Positions 46,674 to 54,958 of a stretch of 64,000 nt of DNA are shown here, piece by piece. The first letter of the stretch is position 1, and each line of letters begins with the position of its first letter. The stretch covers positions 1 through 64,000 of the forward strand of contig CAMCVI010000011.1 of assembly GCA_945881885.1 (NCBI GenBank). The letters run 5' to 3'. The notes beneath the pieces were generated by a model. That model was not told where the DNA came from. It did no database searches and saw only the letters and a list, made by a program, of their open reading frames with translations. Made by a program: the position numbers and the translations under genes. This DNA comes from Chryseobacterium gleum (GTDB taxonomy: Bacteria > Bacteroidota > Bacteroidia > Flavobacteriales > Flavobacteriaceae).

Positions 46674-48512
46674 ATGAAAAAATTAATTCTATTATTCTTA
46701 ATTACAATTTCAGTAAGTGTTTCGGCACAAATTGATAAAGTAGAACCGCCATTTTGGTACGAGAACATGACAAACAATCAGGTTCAAATTATGTTTTATG
46801 GTAAAAATATCGCACAAAATGCCGTAACGGTTTCAAACGGCGTAGTTATTACTCAGGTTCAAAAAACAGAGAATCCAAATTACGTTTTCGTTACCATTGA
46901 TTTGAAAAATGTAACAGCACAAGAGTTGATGTTTACTTTCAAAAACGGTAAAAAATTATTTAATCAAAACTATTCGATTAAAAAAAGAAAGGAAAATTCG
47001 CGTAATCGTAAAAGTTTTGACTCGTCGGATATGATGTATTTAATTATGCCTGACCGTTTTGCCAATGGAAACGAAAAAAATGATTCGGATTCAAATTTAC
47101 AAGAAAAAGCTAACAGAAGTCTGCCTGGCGGAAGACATGGTGGAGACATTCAAGGTATTATAAATAATTTAGATTATATACAATCACTTGGGGCAACTGC
47201 ACTTTGGAGCACCCCGTTGTGTGAAGATAACGACAAAGGTTATTCTTATCATACTTATGGGCAATCAGATGTGTATAAGATAGATGCGCGTTATGGAACA
47301 AATGAAGAATATGTGCGCCTTTCTTCAGAAATGAAAAAGAGAAACATGAAGTTAGTGAAAGATTATGTGACCAATCATTGGGGTGCAGAACATTGGATGT
47401 TTAAAGATATGCCAACGTATGATTGGTTTCATCAATTTCCTGGTTACAAACAAAGTAATTATCGTATGACCACACAATACGACACCAACGCTTCTGCGAT
47501 AGATGCCAAGCTTTGTATGGATGGCTGGTTTGTGCCAAGTATGCCCGATTTGAATCAATCGAATCCTTTGGTATTAAATTATTTGACTCAAAATGCGATT
47601 TGGTGGATTGAATACGCCGATTTAGATGGTTTTCGTGTAGATACCTATTCGTATAACGATAAAGCAGGCATCGCAAAATGGACAAAAACCATTACCGACG
47701 AATATCCCTATTTTAATATCGTTGGCGAAGTTTGGATGCACGATCAAGCACAAATTTCGTATTGGCAAAAAGACAGTCCAATTGCTAAAATTCAAAGCTA
47801 TAATTCCTATTTACCAAGTGTAATGGATTTTACCTTGCATGATGTTTTTGGAAATGTTTTTAACGAAGACAATCCAAATTGGAATGATGGAATGATTAAG
47901 TTTTATGAAAATTTTGTAAACGATTTTCTTTATGATAACCCAAATAATTTATTAATTTTTGCAGAAAATCACGACACCAACCGTTTCAATCAGAACTATA
48001 AAAATGATTTAAATAAGTATAAAATGGCCATAACCATTTTAGCTACGATGCGCGGTATTCCTCAATTGTATTACGGTTCAGAAATTGGTATGGCGGGTGA
48101 TAAAGGCAAAGGCGATGCAGATATTCGTCAGGATTTCCCTGGTGGTTGGGCTTCAGATAAAAACAATGCTTTTACGGCTTCAGGAAGAACAGTCGAACAA
48201 GGTAAATATTTCGATTTCACATCAAAAGTTTTCAATTGGAGAAAATCTAAATCTGTAATTCATAATGGGAAATTAATGCATTATCTGCCAGATAATAACG
48301 TGTATGTTTATTTTCGTTACAACGATACCGAAAGTGTTATGGTTGTGGTAAATAATAGCAAAGACAAACAAACTTTAAAATTAGATAGATTCAAAGAAAG
48401 ATTGGCTTCCTATTCAAGTGGAAAAGACATTATTTCTGATGTAAATTTCGATTTAAAATCAGAAATTTCAATTGAAGGAAAATCGAGCTTAATTTTAGAA
48501 TTAAAAAAATAA
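46674..48512 (+). CDS. susA: GH13 neopullulanase/cyclomaltodextrinase-like enzyme (SusA-like)
   Basis: The 612-residue protein has a signal peptide (ending VSVSAQ) and a cyclomaltodextrinase N-terminal domain (about 20-115, VEPPFWYENMTNNQVQIMFYG). The GH13 barrel has KDYVTNHWGAEHWMF, DGFRVDTYSYND (nucleophile Asp), IVGEVWMHD (acid/base Glu) and FAENHDTNRF. A small beta C-terminal domain ends the protein. This is the SusA architecture: periplasmic cleavage of alpha-1,4 linkages in maltooligosaccharides. It is in the same direction and 98 bp after the GH97 gene. Confidence 0.94.
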   Translation: MKKLILLFLITISVSVSAQIDKVEPPFWYENMTNNQVQIMFYGKNIAQNAVTVSNGVVITQVQKTENPNYVFVTIDLKNVTAQELMFTFKNGKKLFNQNYSIKKRKENSRNRKSFDSSDMMYLIMPDRFANGNEKNDSDSNLQEKANRSLPGGRHGGDIQGIINNLDYIQSLGATALWSTPLCEDNDKGYSYHTYGQSDVYKIDARYGTNEEYVRLSSEMKKRNMKLVKDYVTNHWGAEHWMFKDMPTYDWFHQFPGYKQSNYRMTTQYDTNASAIDAKLCMDGWFVPSMPDLNQSNPLVLNYLTQNAIWWIEYADLDGFRVDTYSYNDKAGIAKWTKTITDEYPYFNIVGEVWMHDQAQISYWQKDSPIAKIQSYNSYLPSVMDFTLHDVFGNVFNEDNPNWNDGMIKFYENFVNDFLYDNPNNLLIFAENHDTNRFNQNYKNDLNKYKMAITILATMRGIPQLYYGSEIGMAGDKGKGDADIRQDFPGGWASDKNNAFTASGRTVEQGKYFDFTSKVFNWRKSKSVIHNGKLMHYLPDNNVYVYFRYNDTESVMVVVNNSKDKQTLKLDRFKERLASYSSGKDIISDVNFDLKSEISIEGKSSLILELKK

Positions 48513-48519
48513 GATTCAA

Positions 48520-49446
48520 ATGAGATTTTGGTTTTTAATAGCGTTTAGTTGTATGTGTTTTTCACAAGAAAATATAAAAATCAGTGATTTGCAAAATAAT
48601 AACGATTTTGTAGGTCACATTAAACGTATTGAAAACTTTCCATCAAAATATGTAGCTACCAGAACAGTTGATATTTGGTTGCCAAAAGCATATTCAGAAA
48701 CCAAAAAATACCAAGTGTTATACATGCACGATGGACAAATGCTTTTTGATGCGAAAACCACTTGGAACAAACAAGAATGGGGCGTAGATGAAAAAATAGA
48801 CTCTTTAATGCAAAAAAAAGCAATAAAAGAAGTAATTGTGGTAGCCGTTTGGAATATTCCAGAAATAAGACGTCTAAATTATTTTCCACAGAAAGCCATT
48901 GATTTTTTAAGCGATACAGACAAAAAGTTCGTGATAGATGAAGCTAAAAAAATCAATTTAGACTTTACCCAAATTTCATCGGATAACTATTTAAAGTTTT
49001 TAGTTACCGAAGTCAAGCCATTTATAGATGCCAACTTTTCAGTTTTTACCGATAAAGAAAACACGGCCATAATGGGTTCCAGTATGGGTGGATTAATTTC
49101 TATTTATGCCCTTTGCGAATATCCTACAATTTTCGGAAAAGCCGCTTGTTTGTCTACGCATTGGATTGGTTTAAAAAATGTGGAAAACAACCCTATTCCA
49201 AATGCTTTTTTCAAGTATTTAAAGGCTAAATTACCCAATCCAAATACTCATAAAATTTATTTTGATTTCGGTACAGCAACTTTAGATGCGGAATACGTTC
49301 AATATGAAAATGACGTTAATGACATATTGAAATCTAAAGGATTCGACGCTTCCAATTCAAAAAATTTAAAATTTGAAAACGCAGATCATACCGAAAATTC
49401 TTGGAACAAACGTTTAGAAATACCTTTACAATTTTTATTTAAATAG
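48520..49446 (+). CDS. Alpha/beta-hydrolase esterase-fold protein
   Basis: The 308-residue protein has a short signal peptide (WFLIAFSCMCFSQE). It has a putative-esterase (PF00756-type) fold: VLYMHDGQMLFD oxyanion strand, the nucleophile elbow IMGSSMGGLISIYAL (GxSxGG), and a C-terminal His in NADHTENSWN. Members include Fes/IroE-like and carbohydrate esterases. It lies seven bases after the SusA-like gene and two before the next amylase gene, so it is co-transcribed with alpha-glucan enzymes. The substrate is unknown. Confidence 0.88.
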   Translation: MRFWFLIAFSCMCFSQENIKISDLQNNNDFVGHIKRIENFPSKYVATRTVDIWLPKAYSETKKYQVLYMHDGQMLFDAKTTWNKQEWGVDEKIDSLMQKKAIKEVIVVAVWNIPEIRRLNYFPQKAIDFLSDTDKKFVIDEAKKINLDFTQISSDNYLKFLVTEVKPFIDANFSVFTDKENTAIMGSSMGGLISIYALCEYPTIFGKAACLSTHWIGLKNVENNPIPNAFFKYLKAKLPNPNTHKIYFDFGTATLDAEYVQYENDVNDILKSKGFDASNSKNLKFENADHTENSWNKRLEIPLQFLFK

Positions 49447-49448
49447 TT

Positions 49449-50855
49449 ATGAAAAAATTAGCAATATTGGCATTTGTTGTCTTAAGTTTTACAAATAATT
49501 ACGGACAAAATGCACCTGATTTAACAAGCGAAAAATTAGAAAACGCCGTAATTTATGAAGTGAATATTCGTCAATATTCAACAGAAGGATCGTTTAATGC
49601 TTTTACAAAAGACATTCCAAATTTGAAACAATTAGGTGTAAAAGTCATTTGGGTGATGCCAATTTTTCCAATTTCGCAAACGAAAAGAAAAGCAACAGGT
49701 GGCGATAACAGTAAATTTGCTTCAGAAATGCCAGCAGCGGAACAACATAAATATTTAGGAAGTTATTATGCAGTTTCTGATTTTAAAAAAGTAAATCCAG
49801 AATTTGGAACTATTGAAGATTTTAGAAAATTAGTAAAAACAGCGCATCAAAGTGGTATGTATGTAATTTTAGATTGGGTACCAAATCACACAGGTTGGGA
49901 TCATGTTTGGATTAAAGAACATCCAGAATATTATACAAAAAATGAAAAAGGGGAAATTATCGACCCAATCAATCCAGAAACAGGAAAAACTTGGGGTTGG
50001 ACAGATGTTGCCGATTTAAATTACGACAATCAAAACCTTCGTGCAGCAATGACTGCCGACATGAAATATTGGCTTCAAAAAGAAGGAATTGACGGTTTTC
50101 GTTGCGATGTAGCCGGTAATGTTCCAACCGATTTTTGGCAAAAAACCATTCCAGAATTACGTGCTGTAAAAAATATCTTTATGTTAGCAGAAGCCTGGGA
50201 GCCAGAATTGATGAAAGACAATTTATTTGATATGGAATACAGTTGGGACGGACATCATACCAGTAACAAAATCGCACAAGGGAAAGAAAATGTTGCGGCT
50301 TGGGATAAGTTTATCGTAGAGAAAAATAACAAATACGAAGCCAACGATATTTTAATGAATTTTGTAGACAACCACGATGAAAATTCTTGGAACGGAACCA
50401 TTCAATCTCGATTAGGAGCTGCTGAAGAAGCCATGACCGCATTGACTTATATTATGCCTGGAATGCCTTTAGTGTATAGTGGAAATGAATATGGATTGAA
50501 ACACAGTTTGAAGTTTTTCGAGAAAGATTCAATTCCAAAAACCAAAGGAAAAGAATGGGAATTAAGAGCCAAATTAGGAATGTTAAAAAACGAAAATTCA
50601 GCTTTAAATGGTGGAAAAAATCCAGCTTCATATAAGCGAATTACAACAAATGACGACACAAAAATCTTAGCGTTTGAACGCGAAAAAGACGGTAAAAAAA
50701 TCATTTATATTGCCAATTTGTCGAATCAACCTATTGAAACAAAAATTCAATTAAAAGGCGATTTTACCGATTACATAACGGGCGATAAAATTCAATTTAG
50801 ATCTGATGCACCAATTGGCCTTAAAGCTTGGCAATATTTAATTTTAACGAATTAA
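49449..50855 (+). CDS. GH13 alpha-amylase family enzyme
   Basis: The 468-residue protein has a signal peptide (ending NNYGQ). The GH13 barrel has ILDWVPNHTGWDHVW, DGFRCDVAGNVP (nucleophile Asp), MLAEAWEPEL (acid/base Glu) and FVDNHDENSWNG. It lacks the N-terminal cyclomaltodextrinase domain and any T9SS tail, so it is a periplasmic amylase distinct from the SusA-like and surface enzymes. It starts two bases after the esterase stop and closes the plus-strand operon. Confidence 0.93.
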   Translation: MKKLAILAFVVLSFTNNYGQNAPDLTSEKLENAVIYEVNIRQYSTEGSFNAFTKDIPNLKQLGVKVIWVMPIFPISQTKRKATGGDNSKFASEMPAAEQHKYLGSYYAVSDFKKVNPEFGTIEDFRKLVKTAHQSGMYVILDWVPNHTGWDHVWIKEHPEYYTKNEKGEIIDPINPETGKTWGWTDVADLNYDNQNLRAAMTADMKYWLQKEGIDGFRCDVAGNVPTDFWQKTIPELRAVKNIFMLAEAWEPELMKDNLFDMEYSWDGHHTSNKIAQGKENVAAWDKFIVEKNNKYEANDILMNFVDNHDENSWNGTIQSRLGAAEEAMTALTYIMPGMPLVYSGNEYGLKHSLKFFEKDSIPKTKGKEWELRAKLGMLKNENSALNGGKNPASYKRITTNDDTKILAFEREKDGKKIIYIANLSNQPIETKIQLKGDFTDYITGDKIQFRSDAPIGLKAWQYLILTN

Positions 50856-51006
50856 AATATTCCAAAAGTGGATTTTACCTATTCTCCAAAAATACAGTTA
50901 AATATTGGAATTGAATATATTAATTTATAAAATTTAGAGGCATTAGATGCATCAGAATTTTTTTTGCAACAAACACTATTTCAGGATAATAACAGTAAAT
51001 TTTTTT

Positions 51007-51014
51007 TATATTTG
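51007..51014 (+). promoter_or_regulatory. -7 box before the BNR/T9SS protein gene
   Basis: TATATTTG fits TAnnTTTG, 72 bases before the ATG at 51087. No TTG at the usual spacing. The rest of the 231-bp gap is AT-rich without recognisable genes. Confidence 0.45.
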
Positions 51015-51086
51015 TAAAGTATTTTAAATGGTTTGTATTTTATTAAACTCACAGTCAAATAAAATCAATAATAAAAAAATAAGAAT

Positions 51087-53594
51087 ATGAAAAAATCATT
51101 ATTAACATTATCGTTGATTGTATCAATTACTTTATCTGCCCAATACAATCCAGACGCACCTTGGATGCAAGCTCTTGGCGAAAAAAACGGAAAAGCAACT
51201 TTAGCAGAAATGAAAGCCAGTTTTGACGAATACTGGCAAACACACAATCCAAATATCAAAGCTAGCGGTCACAAACCTTTTATGCGTTGGTACACCAATG
51301 TAGAAAATCAGATAAAAGAAGATGGAACGTTAGAAAACTACGACGATTTGATGTTGGCTTTCAATCAAAAAAAACAACAACGAAATGCTCAATCTGTTGC
51401 CGTTACAAGTAATTGGACACCAATACACGGAACACAATCATATATTAATACTGGTTCGTGGTCATCTGGGCAAGGCAGAGTAAGTTGCATAACTGTCGAT
51501 CCAGCAAATGCCAATATCATTTATGTAGGTATGCCAGCTGGTGGCATTTGGAAATCTATAGATGGCGGCATAATCTTCGTAACATTATCTGATGATCTAC
51601 CGCAAATTGGAGTAAATTCTATAGCTGTTGATTATAACAATTCAGATATTATTTACATTGCAACTGGCGATAGAGACGGTGGCGATTCTTCAAGCGAAGG
51701 GATTTGGAAATCAACAAATGGTGGTTTATCATGGAATTTAACAGGATTAACAAAAGCTTTAACAGGTAGTGCTTGTCCAGAATTATATATCCATCCAACC
51801 AATTCAAACATATTATGGTGTGCTACAAGTAATGGTGTTTATAGAACCATAGATGCCGGAACCAATTGGACAAAAACATTAAGTGTTACAGGAACTCGAG
51901 ATTTAAAGATTAAACCAAACGATCCTACAACAATTTACGCAACTACTGCCACATTATTTTACAGATCAACCGATTCTGGGGCTAATTTTACACAAGTTGG
52001 TTCTGGGTTGCCCGCCACAGCTGGCAGAATGGCAATTGCCGTAACTGCTGCCGATTCAAACGTTGTTTATGCATTAAGTGTAACTTCTGGTAATATTTTT
52101 CAAGGAATATACAAATCAACAGATGGAGGAACAAATTTTACAGCCGTTAACACTACTGCAACTCAAATAGCCAGCACACAAGCTTGGTTTAATATGGCTA
52201 TAACAGCTTCACCAACTAATGCAGACGAAATTTACACTGGTTTTTTAAATATATATAAATCGGTAAATGGCGGAGTTACTATGACACAAGTCAATAGCTG
52301 GAGTGCGCCATCTTCCGCATCTTATTCTCATGCTGACATACATTTTTTAAGATATTATGGGAATAAATTATATTGTGGTAGCGACGGGGGTATTTATGTA
52401 ACTACAAATGGGGGCACAAATTTTACCGATTTAACAAAATCCATGCAAATTGGCCAACCCTACAAAATAGCTGTAGCACAACAAACCTCAAATAAAATTA
52501 TTTCTGGTTTGCAAGATAATGGCGGTCATGTTTTTAACGGCATTAGATGGCAAAATTTTTATGGAGCCGATGGAATGGATGTAGCGATAGACCCCAACAA
52601 TTCAAACTTATCATATGGTTTTATTCAATATGGACAATCATTTTATAGATCAACAACTGGAGGTGCATCAGGCGGATATGTCTGTGGCGCACCAGTTGCC
52701 GAAACGGGTACAAATGATAAGGGCGGAAAATGGGTAACTCCACTAGCTATCAATAATTTTGGAGAAGTATTTGCAGCTTATCGAAATTTCTATAAATTAG
52801 TTAACAACACTTGGGCTATTCAAAACACTACACCAGACAGCATAGGAGCTACAGATGTGGAATTAATTGCTATTGATCCATCAAACAATAACACTATTTA
52901 TATCGCAAATAATTCACAGTTATATAAAAGTGACGACGAAGGCGTAACTTTTTCTTTGTTACACACAAGTACTGCAACTATTGTAGGTTTAACAGTTCAC
53001 TCAACTGACAGCAACATTGTTTATTACAACACTTCATCTCAAGTAATGAAGTCTTTAAATGGTGGATTTAGTTTTTCAGCAATAACAACATCTGGGATGC
53101 CATCAATTTCAAGAACTTGTATTGCACATCAGAATAATGCAGTCAATTCTTTATATTTAGGGACAACATTAGGCGTTTATTATTACGATGATATTGCAGC
53201 TTCATGGTCGCCATTTGATACTGGTTTGCCAAATGTTAAAGTTACAGATTTAGAAATAAACTATATTGATAACAACATTACTGCAGCAACTTATGGTCGC
53301 GGAGTGTGGCGTTCTCCTTTGCCAACAATTCTTGCTTCAGCAGAATTTGAATATGACAATTTTGTAATTTATCCGAATCCGTCAACTGATATTTTCAATG
53401 TAAAAATTGGTGACATGCAACCTCAAAATATAGAAGTAACAGATATTTCAGGGAAAATACTATTTTCTAAAAAAGAATTTGACAATTCTGGTGGCGAAAT
53501 CCAAATTAATTTGTCCAATGTTGCTAAAGGTGTATATTTTATAAAATTAGCCACAGACAAAAAAAGTGTTGTAAAGAAAATTGTAAAAAATTAA
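51087..53594 (+). CDS. Secreted BNR/sortilin-like repeat protein with T9SS type A sorting domain
   Basis: The 835-residue protein has a signal peptide (ending ITLSAQ). From about 110 to 750 it carries Asp-box-like repeats such as SIDGGI, STNGGLSW, STDSGANF, STDGGTNF, SVNGGVTM and SDDEGVTF, consistent with a ten-bladed VPS10/sortilin-type propeller. The last ~80 residues (VIYPNPSTDIFNVKIGD...KGVYFIKLATDKKS) are a T9SS type A signal. It is surface-exposed or released; the ligand is unknown. It has its own promoter and terminator and is not clearly part of the alpha-glucan locus. Confidence 0.92.
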   Translation: MKKSLLTLSLIVSITLSAQYNPDAPWMQALGEKNGKATLAEMKASFDEYWQTHNPNIKASGHKPFMRWYTNVENQIKEDGTLENYDDLMLAFNQKKQQRNAQSVAVTSNWTPIHGTQSYINTGSWSSGQGRVSCITVDPANANIIYVGMPAGGIWKSIDGGIIFVTLSDDLPQIGVNSIAVDYNNSDIIYIATGDRDGGDSSSEGIWKSTNGGLSWNLTGLTKALTGSACPELYIHPTNSNILWCATSNGVYRTIDAGTNWTKTLSVTGTRDLKIKPNDPTTIYATTATLFYRSTDSGANFTQVGSGLPATAGRMAIAVTAADSNVVYALSVTSGNIFQGIYKSTDGGTNFTAVNTTATQIASTQAWFNMAITASPTNADEIYTGFLNIYKSVNGGVTMTQVNSWSAPSSASYSHADIHFLRYYGNKLYCGSDGGIYVTTNGGTNFTDLTKSMQIGQPYKIAVAQQTSNKIISGLQDNGGHVFNGIRWQNFYGADGMDVAIDPNNSNLSYGFIQYGQSFYRSTTGGASGGYVCGAPVAETGTNDKGGKWVTPLAINNFGEVFAAYRNFYKLVNNTWAIQNTTPDSIGATDVELIAIDPSNNNTIYIANNSQLYKSDDEGVTFSLLHTSTATIVGLTVHSTDSNIVYYNTSSQVMKSLNGGFSFSAITTSGMPSISRTCIAHQNNAVNSLYLGTTLGVYYYDDIAASWSPFDTGLPNVKVTDLEINYIDNNITAATYGRGVWRSPLPTILASAEFEYDNFVIYPNPSTDIFNVKIGDMQPQNIEVTDISGKILFSKKEFDNSGGEIQINLSNVAKGVYFIKLATDKKSVVKKIVKN

Positions 53595-53597
53595 AAA

Positions 53598-53627
53598 AAA
53601 TCCCAAACTCTATTGAATTTGGGATTT
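53598..53627 (+). terminator. Terminator after the BNR/T9SS gene
   Basis: AAATCCCAAA / TTTGGGATTT with a 10-nt loop and a T-rich right end; the A run on the left could also serve the opposite strand. Confidence 0.85.
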
Positions 53628-53638
53628 TATATATGTAG

Positions 53639-53665
53639 ATTCTGAAACAAGTTCAGAATGACAAT
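53639..53665 (-). repeat. Dispersed repeat copy C (reverse orientation)
   Basis: TCTGAAACAAGTTCAGAATGAC is the reverse complement of the core seen at 44425, with one or two changes. Confidence 0.75.
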
Positions 53666-53678
53666 TCTAAAGCTAATT

Positions 53679-54893
53679 TTACAGCTCCAACGCTTTTTTA
53701 GGATTATTATCCAGCAATAATTCCATTGGGTTTTCTAGCGCTTCTTTTACGGCAACTAAGAAACCAACAGATTCACGACCATCAATAATTCTGTGGTCAT
53801 ATGATAAAGCCACATACATCATTGGGTGAATTTCCACTTTACCGTTTACGGCGATTGGGCGCTCAATAATGTTGTGCATGCCTAAAATTCCAGATTGAGG
53901 CGGATTTATAATTGGCGTTGACAACATACTTCCAAAAACACCACCATTTGTAATGGTGAAGGTTCCACCTGTCATATCGTCAACTGTAATTTGTCCGTCA
54001 CGTGCACGTAAAGCCAAACGCTTGATTTCTGCTTCTACACCACGGAATGTTAATAATTCTGCGTTTCTAACTACAGGAACCATTAATCCTTTTGGTCCTG
54101 AAACAGCAATTGAAATATCTGCAAAATCGAAAGCTAGTTTATGATCACCATCCATCATTGAATTTACATCTGGGTACAATTGTAGCGCTCTTGTAACCGC
54201 TTTTGTAAAGAAAGACATATAACCTAAACCAATACCATTGTGTTTTGCCTTAAATTCGTCTTTATATTGATTTCTGATAATATTAATTGGCGTCATGTTT
54301 ACTTCGTTAAAAGTAGTTAACATCGCCGTTTCGTTTTTAGCGGCTACTAAACGCTCTGCTACTTTTCTGCGTAACATAGAAAGTTTTACTCTTTCCGTTC
54401 CACGAGGGCCACCCGTTGATGTTCCCATTGCCGGAATGGCATTTGCAGCATCTTCAGTAGTAATTCTTCCACCTTTTCCTGTTCCAACGATGTCAGAAGG
54501 ACTGATGTTTTTTTCGTCTAATATTTTTTTAGCAGCTGGAGATGGTGCTCCTGTAGCATATGTTTTTTCAGCAACTGGTACTGCTTTTACTTCTTCTTTT
54601 TTTACTTCTGGTGCTTTTTCAACAGCAGGCGCAGTTGCTGCTCCGTTTGGTTTAGCTGCTGCTGTGTCGATAAGGCAAACTACTTGCCCTACAGCTACAG
54701 TGTCACCTTCTTCGGCTTTAAGCGTGATAATTCCGCTTGCTTCTGCAGGTAATTCTAAAGTAGCTTTGTCTGAATCTACTTCAGCAATAGCTTGATCTTT
54801 TTCAACGTAATCTCCGTCTTTTACTAACCAAGTTGCAATTTCAACTTCGGTGATAGATTCTCCCGGTGACGGGACTTTCATTTCTAAAATCAT
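53679..54893 (-). CDS. odhB: 2-oxoglutarate dehydrogenase E2 (dihydrolipoyl succinyltransferase)
   Basis: The protein has 404 residues. The lipoyl domain (1-75) has the lipoyl-Lys motif [12 protein letters not shown] (Lys about 44). A Pro/Ala/Glu linker leads to the E3/E1-binding domain (about 112-150, [16 protein letters not shown]). The catalytic domain has [14 protein letters not shown] and [13 protein letters not shown] with the HxxxDG active site. It transfers succinyl groups to CoA in the TCA cycle. It lies 65 bp after sucA. Confidence 0.96.
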   Translation of the reverse strand: MILEMKVPSPGESITEVEIATWLVKDGDYVEKDQAIAEVDSDKATLELPAEASGIITLKAEEGDTVAVGQVVCLIDTAAAKPNGAATAPAVEKAPEVKKEEVKAVPVAEKTYATGAPSPAAKKILDEKNISPSDIVGTGKGGRITTEDAANAIPAMGTSTGGPRGTERVKLSMLRRKVAERLVAAKNETAMLTTFNEVNMTPINIIRNQYKDEFKAKHNGIGLGYMSFFTKAVTRALQLYPDVNSMMDGDHKLAFDFADISIAVSGPKGLMVPVVRNAELLTFRGVEAEIKRLALRARDGQITVDDMTGGTFTITNGGVFGSMLSTPIINPPQSGILGMHNIIERPIAVNGKVEIHPMMYVALSYDHRIIDGRESVGFLVAVKEALENPMELLLDNNPKKALEL

Positions 54894-54958
54894 ATTTTTT
54901 CGTTTTAAGTTCTAGGCTAAAATGGTTCCTAAAATTATATTAATTTTTTGTATAATTG

